From: Sporothrix humicola
Taxonomy: Eukaryota; Ascomycota; Sordariomycetes; Ophiostomatales; Ophiostomataceae
Assembly: GCA_021396245.1 (NCBI GenBank)
Contig: WNYE01000145.1
Location: 1-53,523, forward strand
Reading direction: 5' to 3'
DNA length: 53,523 nucleotides
Shown: piece after piece, positions 44,601 through 53,523 of the stretch
How positions within the stretch are numbered: position 1 is the stretch's first letter
Layout: each line of letters starts with the position of its first letter
Notes under the pieces: model-generated
The model's input: only the letters and a program-made list of their open reading frames with translations
Database searches by the model: none
Told to the model about the DNA's origin: nothing
Position numbers and translations under genes: made by a program

Positions 44601-45096
44601 TCGAGTTCTGGCACGCATAGGGCACCGTCCAGCCCTGCTTGACTCGTGTCGGTTCTTGAGCTGCCCATGTGCTGCCGTCTGCTTGCCGCACTTGGATAAT
44701 TAGAAACGCTGCCACCGCCCGCTGCAGTATCGGGTTCGCCTCGGGCTGGCTCATCACCACCTCGCGTACCGTCACAAAGCTGCGCATCACGCCGCCCACA
44801 ACCGACCCAGAACGAATTGTCGCGACGTCTGGGTCTGTCGGGATTCCATTGGCATCGACGGCTGCTCCCGATGCATCCCCCGGCTGCTGCGATATCGCCT
44901 CGCCCAGGTTCAGCACCACGTCGGCCGGAATGTCAAACGACGCCGAGACGTGCTCTGCATGCGTCTCTGACACTTTCCCGCTGAACAGCGCCGTGATCCG
45001 GGTCTTGAGCTCTTCCACCGACCGACACGTGTTGTCGTTGCCGTCCATTCCGCGTCCGCCCAGCCCCTCGCCCGCCTCCCTCAGGAGAGCCTCCAT
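41632..45096 (-). CDS. Gln-rich nuclear protein of unknown function
   Basis: This is a single exon of 1154 residues. I cannot assign it to a named family. Residues 20-235 look folded: an opening helix-rich part (RSVEELKTRITALFSGKVSE), then STWAAQEPTRVKQGWTVPYA and a segment with C162-x5-C168, C200 and H221-x3-H225. These could form a C2H2 metal site of the WRKY/GCM/FLYWCH style, but that is inference. Several basic, nuclear-signal-like runs follow (PKRKRPKK, KRPKKPRK, KKKKK, AKRPSKKRQS, KKPRAPRKKK). A second conserved-looking block reads LLTSRNVDPATLTHDQFCTF and continues through KESLELLVHYGAERL (about residues 490-540). The C-terminal 500 residues are Gln/Thr/Asn/Ala-rich with pure Gln runs, and the chain ends in a short helix (SEDLYEMLRRTQG). 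The build suggests a chromatin or transcription cofactor. It lies in tandem with the FNIP/Lst4 gene. Confidence 0.85.
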   Translation of the reverse strand: MEALLREAGEGLGGRGMDGNDNTCRSVEELKTRITALFSGKVSETHAEHVSASFDIPADVVLNLGEAISQQPGDASGAAVDANGIPTDPDVATIRSGSVVGGVMRSFVTVREVVMSQPEANPILQRAVAAFLIIQVRQADGSTWAAQEPTRVKQGWTVPYACQNSMACWHHAHKRSRVVGMSALEDMQDPLSLSRPAYDCRGVVVISFSRFSRAIVVKYEHTNFHRSVSQLAALFPPPRPPSPISLPQPTPGSTSKRQKTTTASGEPKRKRPKKAPAAAGTEGAEGAAATTATTDGTVPEGGQELTANGKPKRPKKPRKPAEKKKKKGEAVEGAADGANGGTEGVSAIASAAADMMMDLGIDVGQDTDLNENQVAEALLRHLNEYPEDNTETAAAMMDALVEHGSASDANWQLTRESAAAAAAAEVVSGTNNAQASTAAGQAVATDASGTTTEVRDPPYKKVTEAEVSTLRKLTAIKLLTSRNVDPATLTHDQFCTFANQAPALQKESLELLVHYGAERLAIVPAEKNANKTQLPLPAAAAAATTTTQATVTPIPAPAPPPAATTTASMTPAKKAAAKRPSKKRQSTDAGDSTTETPTTGVSLPGLRGTDSNASNNTQAASSRQALPRQTAVPLPQTATPTPAAKTTPQRRKSTTSKARQSTSAPEPAQTPTQTYVTPTQVSPVPLPMTAYPQETASATASAAAAEKPAKASAKKPRAPRKKKDATPAPAPADPSPTVAQATTVQANTQSENYYNNYQQTTQQQQQQQQQYGHTSNNSGSQRTGSVLSPPLISNAQQATPSLSAYNTRGQTTTTDTSAGYNQYGGYGRNNSGSSASGPAAVVPTATTTAANNNTQVAFDTYMNDYGRRTDSPVYNTSQWPAPAATTATTADQNTYNHHQTTQHQQQQQQPRTTTPGAYSSLPRPAEMPNMSSMPTESLLANLNQQQQGRQTPSSNVTYAHLLQRQQQQQQQQQQQQQGHQRHSSGQRQPLPQHQSSTQHDTAVQQAAWSNYGVAPTAATSTHQQHQQQAQTHSPVAAYGAAHQTYNSNNNSSNAGNNISNARVGTRASSAAANNTSYGHTAATTGGYQQPQQTQRSMRSQQPQQQQPQHRQYQQTHQQQQQQQHHRGSNMGRNAYGNNQVTSEDLYEMLRRTQG

Positions 45097-46154
45097 AGCG
45101 GTGTATTAGTCGGCGCGGTCGTCGTGGGTATCGTCGTCGTTGTTACTGTCGATGTGTTTAGGCTTTCTTTCGAACGTAGTCATCTTCGAAATTCACCGGC
45201 TTTGTCGTCCAGAATGCGACCGAGGCCGTGTACAGCATCCGCAGAAAGGGCAATTGATGAAAATGCAAAAGAAAAAGGTAGAAACGCTCTCTCTTTATCT
45301 CGCTTCGTCCGTCGGGGTGCGTCGTCGCGGCGTCGTGCCGAAGCCCTCCGTTCGTTGTTGTTTTTATTTGGTGTTGTGGTTTGCGATGCTGGAGTTTTGG
45401 GGGCAATGGCCGGTTGCTCCTTCTCCACACGAAGATGCGCGCGCGTTGGATGGCTCCTGCCCCCTGTTGTGCCTTACTATTGCTGGGGAATACTAGTCAG
45501 GTGCGGGCAGCTTGCCTCTTTCCTTGCACAAGCGCTAGAACAAACTGGAGCGGCAGGCGCTACCAGGCGAGGCACTTGAGCGGGACCATTCACAAGCTTA
45601 GTCATTTGTGCTATGGGACTCTTCAGCAGTGATGTTACAGAGCCCCTGAAATAAACCGAATTTTGACCCCAGTGCAAGTAAACAATGGTTACCTCTTCAC
45701 ACTGACTTCTCATTCACAAAATGTCAAATTTTTTTCGCCTTTCAGTTTCGCATTTTAACTGCAGCAAATTCATAAAATCATTGTCTCTAAACATGTCTAT
45801 TCTACTGATCCGTAGACAGGCCTGACTATCAGGCCGCAGTCATGAATCTATCAATATTTTCTCTGAAACAAACCACGAAAGGAGAAAGAAAATGAAAATA
45901 ACGATAGATGCAGGAATAAGTTGAAAAAAATGTGTAGATTAATTCATTCTATACGAATGAGACGGCCGTAAAATGTATGCTATGAACTGTATATGAAGAT
46001 GAGAATATGAGTGTGGTATCATGAGAAAGTGAGATGTAAAAGATGAAAGAGGATGATAGAAAAGGATAGTAAAGAAGAAATCAAAGAGAGAGAGAGAGAG
46101 GTGGGGGGGGGGGACGGAGAGAGAGAAGAAGGAAAGAGAGGCTGGATCTGCCAC
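45097..46154. other. Intergenic region between the Gln-rich and FNIP/Lst4 genes
   Basis: Both flanking genes are on the minus strand, so this is the 3' flank of FNIP/Lst4 and the promoter of the Gln-rich gene. The first 450 bp (45097-45550) are GC-richer leader-like sequence with several short frames that have no supported product. The rest is AT-rich, ending in the GA/G simple repeats next to the FNIP/Lst4 stop. Confidence 0.5.
46085..46113. repeat. (AG)8 microsatellite followed by G11
   Basis: Eight AG units (46085-46100) are followed by GT and eleven G residues (46103-46113), about 40 bp beyond the FNIP/Lst4 stop codon. Confidence 0.9.
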
Positions 46155-49100
46155 TCAGACTTCGCCCATATCGACATTCTCCAGCCAAGACTGTACCGCA
46201 CTGCGAAGGACACTCGGCTCCTCCTTGTCCTTGTCTTTATTGTCTTTGTCGGTGTCGTCTTTGGAGACAGAGGCCGTCGCCACAGACTGGTCGCTCGGGC
46301 CATCGTCGCCCTGGTCGTCCTTGTCCTTGCTCTGCACAACATCGCGCACAATCTCCTCGAGCGCCGACAGGATGACCGTCTTGCACTCTGCGCGAGGCAC
46401 CTCTTCGAGACCTAAGGGAGTAAGCGGCGAGTAGGGCGCTGTGGGCGATGGGTTGACATAGCGGGGCCGCGAAGGCGGGTATGGGTCGTCTGGACCAATC
46501 GACGAGCTGTCCCGCCGACCGCGTCGGATGCTAGTCGACCGCGACGAGCGTGCCGAGTTGTCCGTGCTGATGCCGCTGCTGTCGACGGTACTGTCGCCGC
46601 TGTGGATGTTGAGATGCTCAAAGCCACTGCCGACAACAGTGGTGCCTCCCGTGCTGGTTCCGCTTCCTGCGACGCCCTGGGCGATGACGCGCTCGATGGC
46701 CTTAGTCAACACGCTGTCAGTAGACACGATCGGCTCTTCGGTAAAGCGCTCGTCGAGCTGCTGCATTTCCTGTGCCGGAATTGTGGCTGGCATGGTAGCT
46801 GGGGCCGGCGTTGGAGGGCTGTTGGCGCTGTTGGGCGTGGATACGTCCGGCGTCACCTTGGGCCGCACCAGCCGGCTGTAGCTCACCCGCGTAATGGTCA
46901 ACTTGGCAGTGTCCACGACAATGGCGCTCGAGATGTCGACCCAGCGCTCGCCCATGTGTGCAGTCGAGGGATGCCCTCCACTGGTCTCGGGTTCAAAAGC
47001 GAATCCAGACGGCGATGGCTCGGTCCGAAGAGACTCCTTGATCTGGGCCATGAGATTGCCTTGTGGAGGAATAGCTTGCAGGCAGAAATCAGGATGGTAG
47101 TTCTGGAGCCACCCGGCAACATTGGCAGGAAGATCACCATCCACAGACACGCGACACGACTGCTCAAAAGCGTCGAGGCCACTACCAAATCCAGGCGTCG
47201 ACAGGAACCCGCTGCTGGATGGCGAGCTGACCGCCGTCTCGAACGACCGGATGTAGTCTGGGAAGGCAATGTCCACATCAATCACACCGTCGTCGGCATT
47301 AGCAGTCGCTTTGACTGGCGAGTCAAATACTGCATTCGGGTCGGGTGCCCGGCGGAACGAGTCAACGCCAGCAAACGTGCTGCCGCTCACAAGGTTGGGA
47401 CTGTCTTGCGAAAGCCGCGGCGTGTGCGGGTCGATTGATTCCTCGTTGTGCGGCCCGGGCCCAGATCCACCGTGAGTGGATTGTTTAATCGCTGAGCCTT
47501 GTCGTGAATGCGTCTCGTGCTGTGGCTTACTCGGAGACGGCGGCGGCAACAGGCTGTTCCGTCTGCCCAGGGGGTCCCATGAAGTGATGGACGAGTTGCG
47601 GCTATGCCGACCGGCACCGCCGCCAGCAGTATTGCTCGATGTCGAGTCGCGACGACGGCCGCTCAAAAAGCCTGTCAGCAGGCTGCCCCAGCGCAGGCTC
47701 TGGTTTCGTGGGTCCGAGTCAAGGCCCGGCGAACCAAGACCTTGTTGCTGTTGCTGGAGGGCCAACAGAGCACTCCCATGCTGGCTTGTGCTGCTGTCAC
47801 CCCGCTGCAGCGTGCGTTTTAAATCGTCGGCCGCAGCACTACTGGCGCTACTCTCGGGCCGTGCCGAAAACGACGACTCAGACCGCTGCATGGTCGCAAA
47901 ATGTGGCACCGTTGCGTCTGAAGTTACTGTTGTCATGGTTGCAGTACTGCTCTTGCGGGTCGTGAAATCGTTGCCAGTAAACGGGAGATTGGCTGTGCGG
48001 ATCGACGACGTGTCAGACGGCCGCCGTTCATGCTGTCCTCTATGCAGATTCAGGTGTGCCAGGGGAGTAGGCACACCCGTCACAGACATGGAAGCCGACC
48101 GGGTTGGGATCCCGCCTGATACGGCTTGTCCTTGCAGGCTGAGATTGCGCGAATGCGACGACCGCCGGCCACTGCCACCAGGACCGCGACGATTAATCTT
48201 GCGGCGTAGCGACTGCTCTTTGATGATGGGCACAACAAACGAGGCTGGAGGCGACTGGGACAATGCACCCCAGGACATGGATGTGCTGGGACGATGGACT
48301 CGCACCGAGTTTGTCAGGCTTTGGCCCGCTGGCAGGAAGGCCGACAACAGGAAAACGAGGCGTCGGGCTGCAATCTTGTCCCGAGACACAATGATTGTCC
48401 GCGCCGACAGAGAGTCGTCGTTGACCTTTGTCGACTGTAGCATGAGATGCCGCTTGCGGTAGCGTGCAGGACTGAGAGCCTGCAGCCAGTCAGTATGTGT
48501 CGACAAAAACGCCGTCAAGAGATTGTACAAAAACAGGTCCTGGCCTTGCTGCGAGGCTGGCTGTAATAGAGGCGGCGGCGGCTGCATGTGCAGTGGGAGG
48601 GCCTGCGCATGCGCCTGCGTGTTCTGTTGGAGCTTCCTGTCACGGACAGAAGCCGCCCAGCGTGATACCCACCGAGCTTCCTCGCGCCAGATGCCCCAGC
48701 GGTTCTGGCCCGTAACAACACGCAACGCACGAAGACCGACGGCAATACGGCCCTTTGCATTGTCGACCTCGCGCGTAATTCGTTCCATGTCCATGAGAGC
48801 GTTCGGCAAGAGGGTGACGAGCTTAGCGTTCGTTTTGGGTGCCTTTATCGGACCACCCAAAGCATCTTGGCGCCCACTAAAAGATGCGGTTCGTGCGTAA
48901 GCCGAGGCCGAAGGCGGGTATGGTTCGGGCGATGCAACGTCGGACGCACGCAAGAGGTTGAGAATGGTGATGGAAGCAACCGTCTGCAACTGGGTAAGTG
49001 CACGCATAATAATGTCCCAGTGCTGCGTGATGGGATCCATCCGTTCCTCGAGATCTGTAGTTGCGCCAATCACTCCACTGGGAAGTGTGCCGCCACCGAC

Positions 49101-50438
49101 AGCCGAGTCGTTGGCTGAGATGTCAATACCAAGACCGTTTCCGCTCCCACTACCGCTGCCGCTACCGCTGTTTCCACCAACGGCTGCCGTGGCAAGTGCC
49201 CATCCTACGCGTCGACCGGATCCATAGGATGAGGGAAACGAGTCCTGCTCAGAGTGAGAGCCAGGGCCGCGAAATGTACTCCTTGAAGCCGAATAGGCCT
49301 GGACTGGTGGTGGCGGCGGCTGTGGCAGGTTCACAATCAAGGCAATAGCATACATGGGTGTACGTTTTTGCTTGAGCTGTGCCTTCTTCTTTTTTCTCTG
49401 GAAATTTGCCTCTTCGCTGTAAGAGGGCGGAAAGGGGTAACCACTGCTGCCGCTTTCTTCTGAAAATCGGCTGTGTGGTGTCATCGTGTTGCTCGTGTCC
49501 TCGTCGTTGGGAAGCGTAACGGGGAATAATCGTGTTATTAAAACTCTCTTCCGGTCGGCTGATCGTGAGCCGGCTGCGAGAGAAGAAGACGAAGATGTTG
49601 GCGGCTGAGGAAATGCAGATTCCGATGAGAATGACTGAGACAGCTTGCTAGAGCGCATGCTGGACCGGCCAAGAGATCCACGGCCATCATGTAATGCCAA
49701 CGATGATAGATCGGGCGCTCGCTGCTCGGACGGAAGCACGTGCACCTTGGTCGATGTGCCACGGTAGGCCAACAGCTCCGAATTACCAAAGATGCAGCTC
49801 GAAAATACAGAGATCTCGTCAGCGTATTCGCGGTAGGCGCGCTGGGCGTCGGTCTCGAGGCGCGAGTGGCTGCGGCTGTGGAGCGACGGCCGCCGGTCGA
49901 ATGTGGCGCTCTGGCGAAGCTGCGGGCTATCTGGTTGTATCACCACGGGCCGCGTTGTGTGACTCAGGCTCGGTTTGCGCGGCGACGTGGGCACCCGCCT
50001 CGAGGTGTCCTGCAGACCATGATTTAAATGCGCCATGCCGCCCATGGTCGAGGGACGATCCGGCACTATTGGCGCCGGAGGCGGTGGCGCTGGTTGTGAG
50101 TCGTATAAAAGGCTGGCTGGGACAGAGCTGATACCGTCCTGCATGATGAGGACGCGGACATCGCGCATGTCGAGATCGAGATCACCGTCGTAGTCGAATG
50201 CAGACGCCAGTGCGGCAGCCTGGAGGTGCGGACTGTTGGGTAGTGGGAAAACCTGATCCTGGCGGTTCTGGAACAGGGTCTGCGCATCAGGGTAGAGTAG
50301 ACTCCGCGTGTGCAGGTCCTCTTGAACGGATTCAAGAGACGAGATAGGCTCGGGTGTTGGGGTCGGCTGGCCGGCGTGGGGAGAGGGACTTGGGCCGGCG
50401 CCCGCGCCGGTCGTGAGGTTAAAAAGCTTTCCCAACAT
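46155..50438 (-). CDS. Folliculin-interacting protein / Lst4-like (TORC1-Rag pathway)
   Basis: This is a fungal homologue of FNIP/Lst4, a longin-DENN protein that pairs with folliculin/Lst7. The pair acts as a GTPase-activating complex on the Gtr2/RagC-type GTPase at the vacuole and links amino-acid supply to TORC1. It is a single exon of 1427 residues. The N-terminal FNIP block is clear: RSLLYPDAQTLFQN, then RDVRVLIMQDGISSVPASLL (92-111), and later FSSCIFGNSELLAYRGTSTK. The middle carries RKRVLITRLFPVTLP, PMYAIALIVNLP, MDPITQHWDIIMRALTQLQ, AKLVTLLPNALMDMERITRE, QNRWGIWREEARWVSRWA and LFLYNLLTAFLSTHTDWLQA, as in the DENN part. Long Ser/Pro/Thr-rich linkers separate these. The C-terminal part (YHPDFCLQAIPPQ, WVDISSAIVVDTAKLTITRV) fits the FNIP C-terminal domain. 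The start MLGKLFNLTTG matches the family's usual start as I know it. Confidence 0.88.
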   Translation of the reverse strand: MLGKLFNLTTGAGAGPSPSPHAGQPTPTPEPISSLESVQEDLHTRSLLYPDAQTLFQNRQDQVFPLPNSPHLQAAALASAFDYDGDLDLDMRDVRVLIMQDGISSVPASLLYDSQPAPPPPAPIVPDRPSTMGGMAHLNHGLQDTSRRVPTSPRKPSLSHTTRPVVIQPDSPQLRQSATFDRRPSLHSRSHSRLETDAQRAYREYADEISVFSSCIFGNSELLAYRGTSTKVHVLPSEQRAPDLSSLALHDGRGSLGRSSMRSSKLSQSFSSESAFPQPPTSSSSSLAAGSRSADRKRVLITRLFPVTLPNDEDTSNTMTPHSRFSEESGSSGYPFPPSYSEEANFQRKKKKAQLKQKRTPMYAIALIVNLPQPPPPPVQAYSASRSTFRGPGSHSEQDSFPSSYGSGRRVGWALATAAVGGNSGSGSGSGSGNGLGIDISANDSAVGGGTLPSGVIGATTDLEERMDPITQHWDIIMRALTQLQTVASITILNLLRASDVASPEPYPPSASAYARTASFSGRQDALGGPIKAPKTNAKLVTLLPNALMDMERITREVDNAKGRIAVGLRALRVVTGQNRWGIWREEARWVSRWAASVRDRKLQQNTQAHAQALPLHMQPPPPLLQPASQQGQDLFLYNLLTAFLSTHTDWLQALSPARYRKRHLMLQSTKVNDDSLSARTIIVSRDKIAARRLVFLLSAFLPAGQSLTNSVRVHRPSTSMSWGALSQSPPASFVVPIIKEQSLRRKINRRGPGGSGRRSSHSRNLSLQGQAVSGGIPTRSASMSVTGVPTPLAHLNLHRGQHERRPSDTSSIRTANLPFTGNDFTTRKSSTATMTTVTSDATVPHFATMQRSESSFSARPESSASSAAADDLKRTLQRGDSSTSQHGSALLALQQQQQGLGSPGLDSDPRNQSLRWGSLLTGFLSGRRRDSTSSNTAGGGAGRHSRNSSITSWDPLGRRNSLLPPPSPSKPQHETHSRQGSAIKQSTHGGSGPGPHNEESIDPHTPRLSQDSPNLVSGSTFAGVDSFRRAPDPNAVFDSPVKATANADDGVIDVDIAFPDYIRSFETAVSSPSSSGFLSTPGFGSGLDAFEQSCRVSVDGDLPANVAGWLQNYHPDFCLQAIPPQGNLMAQIKESLRTEPSPSGFAFEPETSGGHPSTAHMGERWVDISSAIVVDTAKLTITRVSYSRLVRPKVTPDVSTPNSANSPPTPAPATMPATIPAQEMQQLDERFTEEPIVSTDSVLTKAIERVIAQGVAGSGTSTGGTTVVGSGFEHLNIHSGDSTVDSSGISTDNSARSSRSTSIRRGRRDSSSIGPDDPYPPSRPRYVNPSPTAPYSPLTPLGLEEVPRAECKTVILSALEEIVRDVVQSKDKDDQGDDGPSDQSVATASVSKDDTDKDNKDKDKEEPSVLRSAVQSWLENVDMGEV

Positions 50439-51263
50439 GGCCGGCCAAATTGGGAGCCGGACACGGCGTCCAGTCCGGCGGGACCGTTATTGTGGAGTGA
50501 TATGGGGTTCTTGTTGCGTTTGTTTTGTTCTTAAGAAAGCTTACTTAAAGCGGGGGACGGAACGAGAAACTGTGTAAGTGCTGTCTAGTGAAGTCCATCT
50601 GCCCGACCGAGAAAAATATGGTTTAATGAAGGTAAAGGCAGAAGATGTGTTGAGGACAAAATCTGGAAGACGTTCCAAATATCAAGGCGGTAGTTGGAAT
50701 GAGGCCGAACCAGGAAAGGAAACAAAAATTATCAATCTTGTGAGTTGTAACCCGACAGTATCACAGGGTTGAGACTGCAGCGGTGTGGGAAACACGAGAT
50801 AGAGAAACCCTTGCAGGCGAAAAGAGGCTGGTTGTTGACACGAGGTGGCCAGGCACTGCAGGCAAGAGGGCAATGTTATCTTAGGATGAGGTAATGAGAG
50901 AATGGGAGAGAAAATGAGAGACTGCGGCTGCTCAGCGACCCGTGTGTATACAGATTGGCACACGGAACACACAGAAAGGAGCGACAAAGCAAAGCCAACA
51001 GTTGCAAGAGGGAAAATAGGGCCAGGTCAGCGGCGTTCTTCCTGCTCGTCTTTGTCCGACACGAAACGGTTAGGGCGAAGCCCGTTCGTGTTCGTCAAGC
51101 CGCGCCTTCTTTGTGGACGACGCCTGACCGCCTCGACGAGTGGACAGACGTCGGTTTGGAAGCAGGCAGATGCGGGCCACAAATGAGCTTTCTGTTAAGC
51201 ACCAGAGCGGCTGGCGATTCGTTGATTCGCGGCCAATTCGAGTTGCCACTTTACACAGCACTT

Positions 51264-51274
51264 GTACGGAGTAC
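51264..51274. repeat. Palindromic motif GTACGGAGTAC, copy 6
   Basis: This is an exact copy about 830 bp upstream of the FNIP/Lst4 start. Confidence 0.8.
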
Positions 51275-51330
51275 AGGTACGAAAGTCAATCGTTCCGTGG
51301 CGTCGGATTTTGTCTTGTTTCTGTCCTTTC

Positions 51331-51356
51331 GTGTGTGTGTGTGTGTGTGCGTGTGT
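51331..51356 (+). repeat. (GT)n microsatellite
   Basis: There are nine GT units, then GC and three more GT units, in non-coding sequence. Confidence 0.92.
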
Positions 51357-53523
51357 TTTCTCGTAGGCCTGCCCGGGAAAGATCCGTCGAAAAATATTGG
51401 CCGTATCGTCTGCTCTATAAGCGCAAGTGACGAGTGACGAGTGACGATTTGCGTCGCATGCATGCAAACGCGGGACTTGGGGACTTGGTGTGGCCAGAAC
51501 CGTTTCTCTTATATTTGGCGAGGCGTGTGTCGCGGCAGCAGGCTGGCACTGGAACTGGAACTGGCAGGCAACAGAACAGGGTCTGACCTGATGGGTCGGT
51601 GGAGGCGGCAGAACTGGGGACTGATGTCGACGTCGTAGACCGAAAGAGGCAAATAGTGGCGCATCAAGAGGGCCTTTTGCATTTTCTGGGTCGTCAGGTC
51701 GTCCAACTGGTGCCGTGGCTGGTGATCGCTTCCCTGCTGATATCGCCCAGGCTGGCAGTCCCTCGAGGTTCAGTGGTTGGCTGTTTGGTCGGCTGGTTGG
51801 CTCAGTTGTCTGGCTTATTTTATATATATCGGGCACTCCTCGGTGAGGCGAATGGCGATTCCAGAGTCGCGGCTGTGAGGGCCGTGGGGTCTGAAAGTTG
51901 GAAGAAAGCGGGAGAGGAACGGCGAAACAGAAAGGCAGTGAAGCCGGTAGATAAAGAGACAAGACAAAGAACAGGAAATGCAAGATAACCCCATGCAAGA
52001 GGGCCAGGGACATGGAAGACTGGCGCGGCTGGCTGAATGATGTAAATATGGCAGAACCAGGCCAGGGCGGGAAATGAGATGCGGGCGATTGGCTGGATCA
52101 GAGGGATGGGGCAGCTGAAGATCCCCAGATGCCACTCCGCAATGACACTGTTCTGGGTGGCTTAAAGGGCTCAAGAGACTTTGAGTGACGTGAGTAACTT
52201 TTCTGGGTCGAAGATGGCGGCCCGGGGTGAGAATGGCGAGAAAATGGCGAGCGCAGCCGAGCAGACCGAAATAGCCAGAGAGGGGTGACAAACCCGTCCG
52301 AAATCAGCCACCAGGCAAGGTAAAGTCGAGAAAAGGAAGCAAAAACCGCTGGCTGTCGTGAATGGACGCAGGCGGCAGCCAGGAGCCGGCTCCTTCGACG
52401 AAAGGCAGGATACGCGGGAGCAAGAAACAAGAGGAAGAGAAGCAAGAGAGAAAAGAACGCAAAAACGAAGCGAAAAGCAGACCAGTAGAGTGGCCGCTGG
52501 CGGCGACGACGAGGTGCTGCCAAACCGGGAAAAACAGCAAAAAGTGCCAAAGTGCCAAAGAGCCGCTTGCCTGTCTGGCTCCGACGAGAAACGGCCGGCG
52601 TGTGTTCCTAGCTTTTTCTAGCCCTTTCTCTTTTTTCCCGCTGCTAGCTTCTAGCTCTCTTGTGTGCCTCTCAAGACTGTCTAGAATGTCTCCGGTTGAT
52701 GTTGGTGTCAATGGACGGATTTGCGCCGGCCGCTCCGCCGAAAGAAAAGGCACCAAAGTCAGAGTAGCTTATTGACTAAGAGCCCAGGGCTCATTGGCTG
52801 GTGTGTGCGAGTGTGTGTGAGCTTCTTAAGTCTCTCTTTTGTTCCTTATATCTGTTCTTTATTGGTGATTGCTTCTTTTGCTGCTTCTGATGTCCTTTCG
52901 TCTTTCTGTTTTGCTGTTTTGCTGTTTTTGGTATACCGCACGCTGTGTTCCGGTGCTCTGGTCCGCGCTGGCGCATTCCAGGAGTCTGGTACGCAGGAGC
53001 TTGCTGCCGACGTAAGGGGATGGGCGATATGTCTTGGATTGGCGGGTGTCGTGACGTGATGGTATGTCTTTTGTTTGGCCTGTTTCTTAAATGTTTCTTA
53101 AAAGCGGTCTGGAATATTGGGGAGACACGATTCCCCCTTTTTTGAATCTCTTCTCTCCTTTCTTTCCCTCTCTCCCTTCCTTCGTTGATTTCTCAAATGA
53201 TCAAGGGCAGGCACGGCTCGCTTGTACCCTTCGTGACTTCCTGCCCCATTCTCTTGCCCATTCCGGCGGTGTGCGCCCATGTCGCATGCTCGGCAGGGTG
53301 GGAAAGAGCAACTGCCACGATGGTGGGGTGGGCTCCGTCTCTGGAAGGTGGGATGGGTGGAGCGAGGGACCTGTGTGGGAAAGAGCGACAGGACGCAATA
53401 CCAAAGCTCTCCTACTCAATAATTACAGGCAAGAACAAGCGGCATGTACGGTTGACCAAATCTGACACCGTGTCAATGGCCATTTTCCCACCAAAATTCA
53501 GCCACTAGGGGCACCCCAGAAAT

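Larger units (their letters stand above)
50439..53523. other. Gene-free right edge
   Basis: No gene is supported. The first part is the FNIP/Lst4 promoter and leader. On the minus strand a possible 17-codon uORF opens at about 50599 (MDFTRQHLHSF...). Further right are a GTACGGAGTAC palindrome (51264), a GT microsatellite (51331-51356), and purine-rich sequence up to 52600. The longest frame (51195-52013, minus, 272 codons) is Pro/Ser/His-rich, spans the GT repeat and shows no domain. No tRNA was found. Confidence 0.5.

Noticed and set aside
51195..52013. 272-codon minus-strand frame near the right edge
   Set aside because: It spans the GT microsatellite (His/Thr run), is Pro/Ser-rich and has no domain.

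Overview
The window looks like nuclear DNA from a filamentous ascomycete (Pezizomycotina, probably Sordariomycetes). Genes are intron-poor, and the introns are mostly short with fungal GTRNGT...YAG borders. Coding sequence prefers G or C in the third codon position. Non-coding DNA is low-complexity and strongly strand-asymmetric. One dispersed 5S rRNA gene of the Neurospora type is present. The order within the class could not be fixed from sequence alone. Gene density is low: ten confident protein genes and one RNA gene in 53.5 kb, with intergenic spaces of 0.6 to 7.4 kb.

Layout, left to right. A poly-T tract and a doubtful, apparently frame-shifted small membrane-protein gene (minus strand) lie in the first 2 kb. 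Next come mitochondrial ribosomal protein bL19m (2084-3084, +) and, convergent with it, a TRK-type potassium transporter (3695-6722, -). After a 3.6-kb gap, ferrochelatase (10335-11725, -) and Ku70 (12609-14835, +) share a divergent 0.9-kb promoter region. A secreted lactonase-family beta-propeller protein (16544-17740, +) follows. Then comes a 7.4-kb gene-free stretch that ends in a pyrimidine-rich leader for a Zn2Cys6 transcription factor (25165-27608, +). A SINE-like, poly-A-tailed repeat lies before fumarase (30177-31787, +). The 5S rRNA gene (32312-32430, +) stands alone in a region with degenerate ORF remnants. The right third holds an RBR-type (RING-IBR-RING) protein (36661-40754, +), a Gln-rich nuclear protein of unknown function (41632-45096, -), and a folliculin-interacting/Lst4-like protein (46155-50438, -). 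The last 3 kb is non-coding as far as can be seen.

The genes do not form a pathway or a cluster. Several are mitochondrial (bL19m, ferrochelatase, fumarase), and the others serve ion transport, DNA repair, ubiquitin signalling, TORC1/Rag control and transcription. I see no secondary-metabolite cluster, CRISPR array, intact transposon, virus or toxin gene.

No clearly new system was found. The most useful leads are these: an RBR protein whose RING2 has His at the position of the catalytic Cys; a palindromic motif (GTACGGAGTAC) that recurs only between genes; the SINE-like repeat at 29332-29541; and the Gln-rich protein with a possible C2H2-type metal site. All intron positions were worked out by hand from splice consensus and frame continuity.
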